This document shows positions 1-13,447 of a stretch of 64,000 bases of DNA, in pieces. The translations under genes were made by a program, and so were the position numbers. The notes beneath the pieces are model-generated. The model made no database searches. It was not told the DNA's origin and was given only the letters and a program-made list of their open reading frames with translations. Source of the stretch: Heracleum sosnowskyi. Lineage: Eukaryota; Streptophyta; Magnoliopsida; Apiales; Apiaceae. Numbering within the stretch: the first letter of the stretch is position 1; every line of letters starts with the position of its first letter. The stretch lies in the NCBI GenBank assembly GCA_030848705.1, contig CM061245.1:65064006-65128005 (forward strand), read 5' to 3'.

Positions 1-399
1 ACAATTAACCAACCTATTTTGCCTATCTAGTACATAGTCAACATGACTTAGAAAACCTATCTAAAACATATAATAGAATGCCTATCATACTGTGAAGTAT
101 TGTACAATGCAATTGCTACAACACTCATTTCGTTGATGAGCTTCCTGTCAACGAAACACTGCTAAGCATGCTATTTCGTTGACAGCTACAAAATTGACTT
201 TACACAAATTCTACTAAGTGTTTTATGCTTATCATCAAGAACAACATATTCCTAACACAGTTCAATTATGAAGAATCCATTAAGGAATAACAATATAATC
301 TAGTATCGACGAGATCGACACAATATGGGGAGGTGCATATGAAAAGTGACAATATAATAAGCATCGACGAGTTCGATGTAACAACTGGGATATAATGAA

Positions 400-600
400 G
401 AATAAACAATGACATGCTCAACAAGGTTAAGTCTGATATGAAACAGACAATATGATATCAACAGAAAGTGTAACAAGTCAATATAGAGTAGGGTTCAAAG
501 AATAAACAATAACATGCTTAACAAGATTGAATCTGATATGAAACAGACAATATGATATCAACAGAAAAGGGTAACAAGTCAATATAGAGTAGGGTTCAAA
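400..600. repeat. 100-bp tandem duplication inside G1
   Basis: Two adjacent copies of a unit of about 100 bp, 400-499 and 500-600. Both begin GAATAAACAAT and end in TAGGGTTCAAA. They differ at a handful of positions (for example GACATGCTCAACAAGG versus AACATGCTTAACAAGA). Confidence 0.85.
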
Positions 601-2550
601 GAACAGGCTCTAGATGGCCTCAATAGTTCAAATCATCACATTATGGAAGAATTAATAAAGGTTTACCAATCTGGTAAATGACAAGAGAGTCAAGTTCAAG
701 TTTAAGAAGAATTCAAGGTGAAGTTTATAAATGAAGAAAATAAGGGTTTATCAACTTCTGACAGAAATAGTTCAAGTCCTTCTTACATGTACTTATAATA
801 GATAAGCCTTGTGCTTGAAGGAAGTAAACTAAATCATGCACAGCATATATGAATTCGAATCAGGGAATGGATCAGATGATCGCATTAACAAGAAAGGATA
901 ACAAGGTTTGCATAGGTGCAAGGTGAAAAACGGAATACCTGAAGGGCAAGCAACACCACTTCAGAATTTCAGAATAAGTTTTCCCTCATAGGGTTCACAA
1001 GTTCCTGCTCATCTAGGGTTGGTAATATTCCAACTTAGCATTTTTAAATCAAGTCTTTTAAAAGAAAGCCTTAGTATACGGCCCATAATTATCTCTTCAA
1101 GCTTTTCAATATAATAAGTATATCTTTCCAATCAATATGAAAATATGAGTCTAAACTCAAAAGGTATAAAAGAGTACTCGTCAATTTACGAGATTAAATA
1201 ACATACTTGCAATTCAATGCAAAGAAATCAACATTTGAAAATTCAGTAATAAGCATTCAACATGCATACTAATAATTCAAGATAATATCCCTTAATTAAT
1301 AAGCAAGGGTATAAACACTTGCCTCTGGTCCTTAGCTACTTCGTAATGCTGAAACAATACGATCCCTCCTTATTCTGTCTTATCGCACGATTCTCGACTT
1401 CCGTCCTTCTTTGCTTTAACGCTCTTGCGAATACCATTAGTCTGCTTCTACCATTTCGAATCCACGTGCCAGCCTCGATAGTCAAACCTGAGACGGTACT
1501 TAGTCTTCAACGTATGATTTCACATTCCATAACGATTGTAACTTAACTTCGACGCACTTACCGATCTTACCGATGTCTCTGTTGCATAAACATCCACATC
1601 TCAATTGATAGACCAATCGCAATCAACCACATAAGTAATCCACGTAACTCGCTTGACAACAATCCCCATACTATAAAAAGTCAACATCCAAGTCAACGGC
1701 CTCGTAAATCTCACTTTCTAACATAACCGACAAATTTCTATTCCAACTACCCCTCGTGATAACATTAGACACAACCAATTACTCAAACAAGTCTCCACAC
1801 AATTTATTCGCATGCCTGACTCAACAACAGATAATTCACATCATTCACATAACACATTTAAACAAGTAACCGGGTACGTATCAGACGTCCGGTATAATTT
1901 ACGAGATTAAAAACTCAGACACTAGCCCTAGTACGGGCATATACGGACTATAAAATACATTACACAGCTCATACAAATCATATAGCACTTATAACTATTT
2001 TTAAAACATCATACGAAGCTTATTTGAATTTAAATAAGCCACAAACAATTTTTAAATCAAAAATCGGATTTTTAAATCCAATATAAGTATTTTAAATGCC
2101 ATTAAATCAATTAATAAAATTAATTGACACTCTTTAAATGCTCAAACTATTTTTAAATAAATGAACCAAGTTAGAAAATAATTAAACTTAATTTTAATTA
2201 ATTAAATCTAATTAATAATTAATTATTAAGAATTAACTGATTAAAAGAATTAATCAATTAATTAAATAAATTAATTATTAATCAAAAATAATTAAAATAA
2301 TTAAATTTAATCAATTTTCGAATTTAAATAAATATTTATGAATTTATAAAATTTTCGGAATAATAAAATATATTTTTAAATCAAAGATATGATTTTTAGA
2401 ATTATAAAACTATTTTTGATTTATTTTATAAAAATAAATCACAGAAACACTTTTCTGAAAATAGATTAGGTTTTGTAAGATCAAACCGGGTCGGGTTAGG
2501 GTTTTGAAACCGGGTCGCCAAGAACACAAACGGGTCGGCCAAGAACACCA

Positions 2551-2577
2551 CCGGAAACTGGGTTTCCCAGTTTCCGG
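2551..2577. repeat. Perfect inverted repeat, 12-bp arms
   Basis: CCGGAAACTGGG, then TTT, then CCCAGTTTCCGG. The arms match perfectly around a three-base loop, within the GC-rich part of G1. Confidence 0.9.
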
Positions 2578-3810
2578 CCGACGTCCGGCCATCGAAAAAC
2601 TTTCCGGCGACGCCTAAAACACTTCGAAAACACTTCATTTCAAGGGGCTTTTACTCAGGAATTCCTGGGCTTCCCAAAACCTGCCAAAATCACTCACAAA
2701 CATGACAGAAAACATCCCAGAAACGGAAACAGCCGGCGACGGCCCGTTTTCCGGTGAACGGAAATCGTACACGAAACTCAAAACTGAATACATGAATAAA
2801 CTCTAAATCCTGCTATCTATACAATGATATAAACGTTATCAACAATCGATCAACGAAGCGAAAATCCGACCAAAACTTCAAGAACTCCGGTGAGGTTTTG
2901 AAAACTCGATTAGCTCGATTTATACAACCAAAACTGAAATAAAAATCATATTCATACTCCTTACAACACATACAAGCCAGTCATGTCATCAATTATCAAG
3001 AAAAATCACAAACGAAGATTCCCCCAAATTAAATAAATAATTCGAAATAAATAAATAAATTAAAAATCGGAAAAACTCAGAAACCATACCCACATGAATT
3101 TTGATGGTGGATTTAGGTAGAGGATGATGAGAGATTCATTTTGGTTACAAGAACATCGAAATCAGAATCCGATAACGCCTTCAAAATTGAGTTTGATTCT
3201 CAAGAACACGAAGAACACGTTTAAGAGGTTTTTAGATTTTTAACTGTAATTAAGCTTTGATTATACGAAAAACAAAGTACGATTTGCCTTTTTATATTAA
3301 ACGGAAAATAATACCCCAAACGACATTTTTGGATCGATACTGATCCGATAGATCGCTTTAAATACAATTTAACAGAATATATGCTTTAAACCTTTAATAA
3401 AGCAGAATACACGTTTCACGAGACGATAAGCATCATAAAGTACGGATAACTACAAGTATCGTTTAATTCAAAATATACGAACCAAAATACCTTTATTGCG
3501 AATATTTTCGAATACTTCCTACTTTAACGAATGAAATATTGGTACGAACGATATACCAATCTCCCGAATAATTTGGGAACGATCCAAATTTTCTTTTCGA
3601 TAATTAAAATAAAATAAAATAGTATGACACCCTTTTCAAAATAATTTCAAATTCCCCACACATTTCACATAGCACCACAATATCACATATTCAATTATTT
3701 AACGAATAACTTAGCACCTTTAAACAGATAAATCATTTAATAATTCTTAATATGAAATTAAAATTTCATTTCACATCATATAATAACACGTAATTTTCCC
3801 GGATCTTACA

Positions 3811-5576
3811 GATTCACTACGGGATATGGTAATCTGAGAATTGGGAATGTCATCATTGAAAATATCTCTCTTGTGGAAGGATTAAAGCACAATCTTCTAA
3901 GTATCAGTCAGTTTTGTGATAAAGGATACAATGTAGATTTCAGAAAAGACAAATGCTTGATCTCAAACAGGAAAGATGAGAAGCTTGCTCTACTGGGAGT
4001 AAGAAAGGGAAATTTGTTTATAGCTGACTTAAGTTCTACCAGTGATGGAGAAGTTAAATGTTTCTACAGCAAGGCTTCATCAGAACAAAGTTGGTTATGG
4101 CATAAGAAGCTCCCACACTTGAACTTCAAAACTATGACCTCTTTGGTAAAGAGAGAGTTAGTGAGAGGGTTGCCCCTTATGGAATTTCATCAGGAGGGAC
4201 TATGTGAAGCATGTGAAAAGGGAAGTCTAAGAAAGCATCACACAGAAGTAGAGAACTGACAAACATTTCTGAACCTCTTCAGCTGATTCATATGGATTTA
4301 TTTGGTCCAGTGAATGTTATGTCAGTATCAAATAAAAGATATGCATTAGTGATGGTTGACGACTACTCCAAGTACACATGGGTGTTATTCTTACAGTCAA
4401 AGGACGAAGCAACACAACTAATCATTAATCACATTAAAAAGATAGAAGTGGAAGCTAAGCTACCTGTGTGGACAATCAGATCAGACAATGGAACTGAATT
4501 CAAGAATGCAGTTCTAAATGATTTCTGCTCAGAGAAAGGAATATCAAGACAGTATTCAGCACCAAGAACTCCTCAACAGAACGGAGTAGTGGAAAGGAAG
4601 AACAGAACCTTGGTTGAAGCAGCAAGGACAATGATAAGTGAATCAAAACTTCTCACTTACTTTTGGGCTGAAGTAGTAAATACACAGCTTGCTATACTCA
4701 GAATCGAACCCTGATTAATAAAGATCATGAAAAGACTCCGTATGAGTTAATAGCAAACAAAAACCATCACTGATGTATTTTCATGTGTTTGGTGCAAAGT
4801 GCTTTGTATTGAAAGATGGAGAACATCTAGGCAAGTTTGATGCCAAAGCAGATAAAGGCATTTTTCTGGGCTATTCTCTGGAATCTAAAGCTTACAGGGT
4901 TTATGTGATTGAAGATAAGAAGGTGTTGGAAAGCCTTAATGTAACATTTGATGACACCAAAAGACCAAGCCTGCAAACAGGAGAGAACTCTGAATCCTTG
5001 GTATTTGAAAATCTATCAGGAGATCTCTCTGATAATGAAGAAGAACCTGTAGTTGTTCCTGGTGATAATAATAATGATAATGGTAATGATTCTGGATCTA
5101 CTAGTCAAACAACAGGGTCAACAGATCACACCGGCAACAACTCAGGGGGAGCAGGAGAAGGATCAACTAGTCACACTCAACAAAATTTTGAACAAGGAGA
5201 ATCATCAAGATCGTATCTGCCAAGACAAAGGGTATGGAGTAGAGATCATCCCTTTCACTTGATCATTGGTGATCCAGACATAGGAGTGAGAACTAGAAGG
5301 ACATCACAAAATGAATGCCACTATTTTGGGTTTCTTTCAGAAACAGAACCTAAAAAAGTTGAAGATACCCTGGAAGATCCAGATTAGGTGATTGCAATGC
5401 AAGATGAACTCAATCAATTTGAAAGGCAGAAAGTTTGGAAGCTGGTACCCAGACCTAAAGGAAAATATGTTATAGGAACAAGGTGGGTATTCAGAAATAA
5501 ATAGGATGAAGATGGCATTGTGACGAGAAACAAAGCCAGACTGGTTGCTAAAGGTTACTCTCAAGAAGAGGGTATA
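3811..5576 (+). pseudogene. S1 pol, 5' half: GAG-pre-integrase, integrase core, start of reverse transcriptase
   Basis: Conceptual translation enters at FTTGYGNLRIGNVII, downstream of where the protease motif should be. It continues through the zinc-binding pre-integrase region (LWHKK, CEACEK) and an integrase core with HMDLFGP, RSDNGTEF and NGVVERKN, which carry the catalytic D, D and E. A linker rich in N, G, S and T then leads to the first RT block (GYSQEEG). It is broken by a frameshift near 4228, further frameshifts around 4690-4780, and in-frame TAGs at 5385 and near 5502. The reading is cut at the S2 insertion site: target copy GTATA at 5572-5576, resuming at 21939 with GIDYDET. Clearly copia pol, Sirevirus type, and non-functional. 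Confidence 0.9.
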
Positions 5577-6069
5577 TGTTAGATATAATTGCTGATGATC
5601 GTTTATCAGTGTTTAAGTAACAGGTACTTATCAGAGTTTACACTAGAAGCCAGTCAGAGTTTGTTAAAGTCTGACGGGGTGAGAGTTTATTTAGCTGTCG
5701 GTGCATACTTGAAGATTCTAGAAGCAATATATCTTGAAGATGGAAAGAAGCAAGATATATTGAGATAGATAAAGAAATGGGACAGAAGACAGAAGCAATC
5801 CTAAATTGATATAAATTGTATAGCTGATTTATAGGAATATCAATTTGAGATTGATTGTGAACTGTGTTCTATATAAACACAGATAGGTTAACCCTAAAAG
5901 GGATGCGAATACTGAATACATTATTCTTGTAACCTAGCAGCTCTCTGTGATATTTTACATCACTGAGAGAAGAGTTATTTAATATAATTCAGTTTATTGT
6001 TCATAAACAGTGTTCTTGATTGTTATTCTCATACATATATTGATTATATATTGTGTATTCGGCCTAACA
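5577..6069 (+). repeat. 5' LTR of S2
   Basis: Begins TGTTAGATATAATTGC and ends TTCGGCCTAACA. A TATA box, CTATATAAAC, lies at 5869-5878, about 200 bp before the LTR end. TCAGAGTTT, the motif scattered through this family, occurs at 5631 and 5654. It matches 21445-21938 almost base for base. Confidence 0.97.
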
Positions 6070-6071
6070 AT

Positions 6072-6083
6072 TGGTATCAGAGC
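6072..6083 (+). promoter_or_regulatory. S2 primer binding site (initiator-Met tRNA)
   Basis: TGGTATCAGAGC starts two bases after the 5' LTR. It is the standard plant copia site complementary to the 3' end of initiator methionine tRNA and primes minus-strand DNA synthesis. Confidence 0.95.
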
Positions 6084-6132
6084 CAAGGCTGATTAATATA
6101 TACAGTTTATTGATCCAAACACAAGTATAATC

Positions 6133-8412
6133 ATGACTGAAAACTCCCAGGCAGGTTCTAATGGAGGTTCTAATGCTCAAAAGGTTCAATCTGCTTCTGT
6201 AAGTCGATATGAGTCAATCAGGGTTCCAATTCTCAAACCAGTGGAATATCCAATATGGAAGGTTAAGATGACCATCTTTCTAGAAGCCACAGTTCCAGAA
6301 TACCTTGATAGAATCTATGATGGTCCTCATATGCCAACTAAACTGACTCCTGTAGTTGTTGGTCAAGAACAAAAGACTGTTCCGAAGGAAAAGAAAGATA
6401 TGACTCCTAAGGACATCTCATCAATTGCAAAGGATGCAAAAGTTAGACATCTTCTTCATAGTGCCTTAGATAATGTCATGTCTAACAGAGTTATTGGTTG
6501 CAAGACTGCCAAAGAAATCTGGGATGCTTTAGAAGTCAGGTGTCAAGGAACAAGTGCTATAAAGAAGAACAGGAAGACTATTTTAACACAGGAGTATGAA
6601 CACTTTGACTCTAGATATGATGAAACTTTGATAGATACATATGACAGATTCTGTAAATTGTTGAATGATTTGTCTCTTGTTGATAAAGAATATGACCTTG
6701 AAGAGTCAAATCTCAAGTTTCTACTATCTTTACCTGAAAGATGGGATTTAAAGGCAACAACAATAAGAGATAATTATGATCTTGCAGAAACAGATCTTGA
6801 TGAAATTTATGGGTTGTTTAAAACTCATGAACTTGAGATAGAACAAAGAAACAAAAGATTTGGAAAGAAGACAAAATCTGTTGCTCTCAAAGTTGAAGAA
6901 AAACTCATGAAGAAAGAAACATCAAAGAAGAAAGCAAAGGGAAAAGCTTTAGTCATAAATTCTGAAAGTGAGTCATCAAACTCTGATGGTGACTCAAACT
7001 TTGATGCTTCTTCTGAATCTTAGGATGATGAAGAACAAATGATGCAAATGGCTGCTTTGATGGTGAAGACCTTCAAGAAGATGGGTTTCAAGAACTTCAA
7101 GAAGGGAAAAAGATTCTCAAGAAAAGATTCAAACTCTGAAAGAAAGAATTTCAGAAAGTCTGAAAGAAGGGATATCAAACCTGGAAAGAAAGACAAGTCT
7201 GAAATCCAGTGCTACAAGTGTAAAGAGATGGGTCACTATGCTCCAGAGTGCAAGAAAGGAAAATCTGAAAAAGCACTCATCAGTAAAGGAAGAGACTGGG
7301 CAGATTCTTCATATTCAGATGAGGATGTAAACTATGCTCTCATGGCAACTGTCAATGATGAATCTGACTCATCTGAAAATAAGGTACCCCTAACAACTTA
7401 TGCTTATGATATTGATAATATATCAGAATTGAGAATTTATCTTAAAAGCATACATGTTAGTTATAGAGATCAGACTTTAGAGAATGAAAGAATTAAATCT
7501 GAGAATCTTAAGCTTAAAGATAGAAATAAATTTCTTGAAGAAGAACTTGTTAACATGCAACAAGTTCAAAAGGAAAGAGATGATGTTGTTTATGTTGAAC
7601 AGGAGTTGCTTAAGAAATTTAGGGAATTAGAATCTGATTTGGAAAAAGAAAGGAAGGTAATTAAAACCTGGACAAATTCTGGAAAAGACACACATCAAGT
7701 TTTTCAAACAGATACAGTTGGGTTAGGTTACTGTGAGGAAGATGATCTTAGGTTTAAAGATAAAGTTAAAACACAACTCAAACCTATGAAATTTGTTCCT
7801 GAATCCAGTAAGCAAAACCATGTACTTGAAAAAGAAGCTGTTAAGAGAGAATAAGTAAAAACTTGTGTTAAACAGGTGAATGTCGGTTTAATGACAGAGA
7901 AACAATTCAAGTATAAGCTCAAAGAGGTCAAGTCTGTTGAAAAACAGAAAGTGTCCAGGAAAAACAGAAATGGAAAAGTAGGCATTAACAGAAGTAATAA
8001 TCATTTTCCTATTACTGATACTCCTAGAAAAACATGTCATAATTGTGGTAGTACTAACCATCTTGCAAGTTTTTGCAGGAAGAACAAAGATATTAATTCT
8101 TTACCCTCCAAGTATGGAGTTAAGAATGAATATAGTAGGGTTAGACCACAGACTTTATGCACTCACTGTGGGAGTACTTGGCATTCTATTTATACTTGCA
8201 AGAATTATCATGCTACTTATCACAATGATTATGAGTTGAAGCCCAATTTGAAATGGGTTAAAGTTGATTCTGCAAGTGTAAATTCTGATAGTGCAAACTC
8301 TGATACAGTTAGCTTAAACTCTGTAGATAAGGATTCCGCTGCAAAAGCTAACTATATTAAGAAAGCCAAAGGATCCAAGCAAGTCTGGATCCTTAAATCT
8401 AACTCTTTGTAA
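6133..8412 (+). pseudogene. gag: S2 gag with three zinc knuckles, two in-frame stops
   Basis: Encodes the capsid/nucleocapsid polyprotein that packages element RNA. The ATG at 6133 lies 50 bases after the primer binding site. The first 230 codons are a copia Gag/UBN2-like region (PVEYPIWKVKM, AKEIWDALE). A lysine-rich stretch and three CCHC knuckles follow: CYKCKEMGHYAPEC (7210), CHNCGSTNHLASFC (8035) and CTHCGSTWHSIYTC (8158). The frame is otherwise continuous for 760 codons but is cut by TAG at 7021-7023 and TAA at 7852-7854. A coiled-coil-like segment (about 7440-7670) separates knuckle 1 from knuckles 2 and 3. It ends KQVWILKSNSL just before pol. The stops look like decay rather than programmed readthrough because they fall inside the protein. 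Confidence 0.93.
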
Positions 8413-8428
8413 TTGTTTGTGATTGTAG

Positions 8429-9479
8429 GGCATAAGGGAAAGTACCCTAGTCTTGGACAGTGGATGTTCAGGACACATGACTGGAAATAAAGCCCTGCTA
8501 TCAGATTATGAGGAGAGAGCTGGCCCAAAAGTTTCCTATGGAGATGGCAACATAGGACGTACTATGGGATATGGCAATATCAATCTTGGAAGTGTCATCA
8601 TCACCAATGTAGCTCTTGTCCCAGGACTCAAGCATGACTTGCTATCTGTGAGTCAAATCTGTGACAGAGGTTATCATGTAGATTTTCAACCTGAATACTG
8701 TGAGGTTAGCAGCAAATCTACAGGGAAAGTTGTTCTAGTTGGACACAGACGGAATAATATCTATGAAGCAAGTTTGGTAACAAACTCTGAAGGAAAAGCT
8801 GTGTGTCTGTCTTCAAAAATGTCTAATGAGGAGAGTTGGAAATGGCATAAGAAACTCTCTCACCTAAACTTGAACAACATCAATGAGCTAATTCGAAAAG
8901 ATCTTGTAAGGGGACTTCCAAAGTCTATACTCAGCATAGATGGTCTGTGTGATTCTTGTCAAAAGGCCAAGCAAAGGAAGTCATCTTTCAAGAGTAAGTC
9001 TGAATCTTCAGTTGTGGATCCTTATCATCTTCTACATGTTGATCTATTTGGTCCAGTAAATGTAATGTCTCTAGGCAGAAAGAAATATGCTCTAGTCATA
9101 GTTGATGAGTATACCAGATACACTTGGGTGTACTTTCTAGCAAAGAAGGATGAAACTGCCTTAACTCTGAAGGATCATGTAAAGTTACTGGATAAAGGAT
9201 CACAGTATAAAGTGAAAATAATAAGGAGTGATAATGGAACTGAATTCATAAATGTAACAATGGAAGAATTTTGCAAAGAAAGAGGAGTGAAGCAAGAATT
9301 TTCTGCACCAGGGACTCCACAGCAAAATGGTGTAGTTGAAAGAAAGAACAGAACTTTAGTCGAAGCTGCCAGAACAATGCTTGATGAAGCAAAATTGCCA
9401 ACTTATTTCTGGGCAGAAGCTGTTCAAACTGCTTGTTTTACTCAAAATGCAACACTGATCAATAGGCATGGGAAAACAC
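8429..9479 (+). pseudogene. pol: S2 pol part 1: protease, GAG-pre-integrase, integrase core
   Basis: The frame opens right after a TAG at 8426-8428, in a different frame from gag. The protease active site is LDSGCSGHMTG at 8453. Pre-integrase follows (WHKKLSHLN, CDSCQKAK), then the integrase core with HVDLFGPVNV, RSDNGTEF and NGVVERKN supplying the D, D, E triad, and FWAEAVQTACFTQN. It breaks off at GKT, where G2 inserted (target copy AACAC 9475-9479). Codons join perfectly to 14363 (KTPYEMV) if G2 and one target copy are removed. No stop occurs in this part. Confidence 0.95.
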
Positions 9480-11976
9480 TGTAATAACCCGAATTTTTGG
9501 TAAAATTTAAAACTTTTCTTATTATGATTAAGTGCATCAGTGAATAGTGAATTTGGTGGATGAATAGTGATTTTGAGGGTTAAGAAAATTTTTCATGCCA
9601 CCTACGTACGAGACGTAGTGTGGATATTCCAAAGTCATATTAGTGATCTACGGAGTAAATAAGTGAATGCAAAAACGATCGGAATTCAGAAATTCCAAAT
9701 TTTATTTTGGTATAGTATTTGACCGGGCAGTGAATTATATATTATTATATTCAAGAAATGAGATATTAAAATTGTGAATTTGAGGATTTAATATTTTGGA
9801 ATTTTATAATTCTATTAAAGTCGATTTAAGGATTCGATTGATGAAGTGAATAGTTACTATTCACTGCGAAGATCGCGTAGAGTTTTACTCGCTCTTTTTG
9901 GAAAATATTTCGAATCTTTTCAAGAGAAACAAGGCAACATTTACAGGATTAAATATAGACATGGAAGTAACATGTAACAAGATTAATTCGAGGGATGCAA
10001 CATTTGGATCATCCATGTGAAAGGAAACGAACCCGTAAAGCTACTTTAACCAAACGCATGCATGCGCGACACGTGTCCACTGACTAAGCAATGAAGGTGA
10101 TGACTCACCCCTTTCCACCTCAAAATATCAGCATCCTTATCATTAATTGATCAAAACAAAAAGAAAAGAAAAAGAGAGAAGAACTCTCTCTCCCCCCCAT
10201 TCTACTCAGCAGAAACAGAGTCCAAAGAAAAATCCATAACTCCATTTCTATCCATCCATAAATCACCATATTGTAACCACAGCTTCTCCACTCCATGGGC
10301 AATATTCGTTCAAAATTTCATGGCCAACAAAGGAGTATAGCCTAGCCAAATCGCTTCCCCAAGTTGGAGAACCCCAAACTGTCCAGTTTCTGTCCAGCGG
10401 GAAGATGGGACTCAAAACCCTAGCTAGGAAGCTTCAAATTTGGTGATCTATATCTCACAAGAAAGCTTATGAAGAGTACAAGGTCTGGTAAAAAGCTTAG
10501 CACCAAATACTTGTTTTTCGATTTTATATGGATTTTACAAAGTGATAATGAATAGTAACTCCGAAATTTGTTAACTTGTTTTCTTGATTGAATCTTAAGG
10601 TTTAAGCTTTGTAAGGAGTACCTAAGGCTTGTTGAGTGATTGTGACCACTGGTTAGTGTTGGTAGAGCATCAAGGAAGGTATACCACTCATCCACCCTTT
10701 GATTTATGTTGGATATTAAGTGAAGTTTCTAGTGATGTTTAAGAATAAGCATGATAATGGAGTTTGGAGTATGTATGGTTAATTTTGATGGGTACTTGTT
10801 GTTGGTTGATGTTGGTGATATGCTCTTGAAGTATATAAACTGATTATGTTGTAAAGATGGTTGTGTTGTTGAATTGATTTGGTTTTAAGAGGTTTTGGAC
10901 ATAACAAAAACCGGGAAACGTTATGATTATAGCCGTCGTAATGCCCATTTGATTTAAGGCTGTTTTGAGCAAGGATTACGAACTGGTCTTGGAATATTTT
11001 TGAATAACACTGACCATGAACATGTAGGTCTTGTTTTAAGGGTTGTTTTGGCATAAAGATCATGTCTATACGAATTACGGTTTAAGAGAAAAGTGAATTT
11101 TAGTAAACGTCGTTCGGAGGAACAACCCCTCTCTGGTCAGTCCCTTTGAGGCTACATTTGGACCACTTAGAAGCCATATTAAAATGTGAAATTTTGAGGA
11201 ATAATGCGAGAGACAGTTAGGAAGGCTCACGAAAAAGATTCGGATTAAAAAGATTATATTTCGATTTTATAAAAATGTTTTAGCCGAGGTTGCGCAAGTG
11301 AAAACCACTAAGAGCATGACTTAGAAACCGATGTTGCAAATGGTTAAGTATAACTTGTATTCGAGGATCGATTTCGGACTAAACCTACGACTTAAGTAAT
11401 TGTCGATTAACATGGACTTAGTATGAGCCTATAACGAGCTAGTAATGCCTTGGTTGTGTTTCGCTTACGTGTTTAAGCATTGAGTACAAGTGGATTATCC
11501 AGAGGATTGATCGTGCGTTTTCTTTGACTTTGTCTAGATTGTCCGGAATCGTCGTGAACCCTATCACTTCTCGAGCATCAGGCAAGTTTTCTCATTCCAT
11601 GCTGTATTTTAAAGTACCATATTCTGATGTATGCATATACTAGATGCAAGTTTTCAAAACCCCTACTTACTGTTGTTGTGATAATAAACTGTTTTCATAT
11701 ATGATATGTAGATGCGATATATAAATTGCATGCTTGTTTTCGAACTGCTATATAAATGGCGATATTCGAGGATATGACTTGATGTGGGGCTTATAAGCTA
11801 GATATGAGATATCAGTTTTAAGCCAGTTTTATATATAATGCCCTAGGATAAGGGTGTGTGATTTTCTCTAAGATCAGAAGTAATTATATTTCTGTATAGG
11901 TTAAGGATTATTTTCCGATAAAGATATCGGGTATCTGTTATTCGAGGGTTAATTATTTATTTAATGAATATTATTT

Positions 11977-12660
11977 TTGAATATTCACTTGAGGATTATT
12001 GACTTAAAGAATATCATTTATATTCATTTGAGGATTATTGACTTAAAGAATATCATTTATATTCATTTGAGGATTATTGACTTAGAGAATATTATTTATA
12101 TTCATTTGAGGATTATTGACTTAAAGAATATTATTTATATTCATTTGAGGATTATTGACTTTAAGAATATTATTGTGAATATTCATCTGGGGATTATTTA
12201 ATGAATATTCATTTTGAATATTCATTTGAAGATTATTTTATTAATTAATGAATATTATTTATGAATATTCATTCGAGGATTAATTATTTATTTAATGAAT
12301 ATTATTTATGAATATTCATTCGAGGATTAATTATTTATTTAAAGAATATTACTTTTGAATATTCATTTGAGACTTAATTATTTAATGGACATTATTTTTC
12401 GAATATTCCTTTGAGATTTATTAATTAATGAATATTATTTTGAATATTCATTGGGGGTTTACTTATTTGAGGAATATTATTTTGAATATTCATTCGAGGT
12501 TTATATTTTCTTGAATATTCATTCGGGGTTTATTAGTTAATGAATATTATTTTAAATATTCATTTAATCCTTATTTATTTAATGAATATTATCTTTGAAT
12601 ATTCATTTAATCATTATTTACTTAATGAATATTATTTTCGAAGATTCGTTTAATGTTTAC
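11977..12660 (+). repeat. 39-bp tandem repeats grading into AATATTCATTT-type degenerate repeats
   Basis: About five copies of a 39-bp unit containing CATTTGAGGATTATTGACTT run from about 11985 to 12200. Looser copies (AATGAATATTATTT...GAATATTCATT) continue to about 12660. Because 39 is a multiple of three, a spurious 13-residue periodic open frame appears (IHLRIIDLKNIIY repeated). It is not a gene. The AATATTCATT and AATGAATATT blocks are mutually inverted and could form hairpins. Confidence 0.85.
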
Positions 12661-13302
12661 TTATTTAATAAATTTTATTAATTGTTTTTAAATCAAAAAG
12701 AGGGTCCCAAAACAATGTTTTCCATTTAAGTCCGTCTTTTAAGAGGATTTAAATGCTCGCTCAACTATCAAAAATATGGGAAACCTGATTTAAGTAACTG
12801 CTATTCATTTTAAACTCTCAACTCAAAACTGTCGGGGGACAGATATTTTCTCAAAGCAATTTAGTTGCTGCAAGTTAAATATTGTGCTACCACCTCAACG
12901 CTCTAGGGGTAAATTCATGGAACAAGTCGATATCCATTAACAAGCATCGCTTGGGAAATATTGGAGAATCTTCCTTTCCAACCTAGATACAACTACTGAG
13001 TGGAGTCGTATCAACAAGTATTACATTTGGGGAAAGGAAGACGATCTTTACGTTTCAGAGTCATGGATTTCATCTGAACTAGGAGCATGTGTAAGAGGTC
13101 GAGTCGCGCCGATCCATCACCTTATTGCCCCAAATGGGCCGGGAGATCCAGAAAGGCGGTAGACAATGTCAGGCTGTCGTGATACTTCCATCTACATGTA
13201 GAAAACATATTTTTGTTGTACAACCTGCTACTGATCATAGTAAGGTTGGTAAGACGGGCGCGGAGAAGGCTCCAGTATTGGTTCATCATCCATTTTGGAT
13301 AA

Positions 13303-13447
13303 TTCTGCAACATGTACTGAAAGGGACCACAGATGACTCCATTGGTACAGGTTTACCGATCATGTTGGCAGAGGGATTCTGCAACATGTATTGAAAGGGA
13401 CCAAGGATGACACCGTGGTACAGGTTTACCGGTCATGTTGGCAGGGG
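13303..13447. repeat. 74-bp tandem duplication in G2
   Basis: Units 13303-13376 and 13377-13447 both start TTCTGCAACATGTA and both contain ACAGGTTTACCG and CATGTTGGCAG. Confidence 0.85.

Larger units (their letters stand above)
1..3810 (-). mobile_element. G1: long LTR of Ty3/gypsy appearance (partial, runs off left edge)
   Basis: Non-coding AT-rich sequence that stops abruptly at 3810, after which copia pol of S1 begins in mid-gene. Read on the minus strand it begins TGTAAGATCCGGGAAAAT, an LTR-like 5' end related to the TGTAATAACCCG start of G2. The minus strand also carries a GC-rich CCGG-containing stretch (about 2470-2780) in an otherwise AT-rich sequence, as in other long plant LTRs. 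No protein domain is seen in any frame; the short open frames near 1319 and 2410-2638 look fortuitous. The left end and its target duplication lie outside the window, so a solo LTR and part of a full element cannot be told apart. Confidence 0.6.

Noticed and set aside
1319..1546. 75-codon open frame near 1319
   Set aside because: No ATG-supported start, no domain, lies in LTR sequence.
2410..2638. Two overlapping minus-strand open frames of 60-70 codons
   Set aside because: Fall in the GC-rich LTR leader of G1; fewer stops expected there; no motif.
6133..8412. Programmed readthrough of the TAG/TAA in S2 gag
   Set aside because: The stops interrupt the middle of Gag rather than the gag-pol boundary, and the copy carries other lesions; decay is simpler.
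11977..12201. Open frame with 13-residue repeats (IHLRIIDLKNIIY)
   Set aside because: A by-product of a 39-bp non-coding tandem repeat in an LTR; no start context or conservation.
11977..12660. Regular repeats suggestive of a CRISPR-like array
   Set aside because: No unique spacers, degenerate AT-rich units, eukaryotic LTR context.
13122..13394. Open frames of 63 and 89 codons on both strands
   Set aside because: Coincide with the 74-bp duplication in G2 and have no domain.
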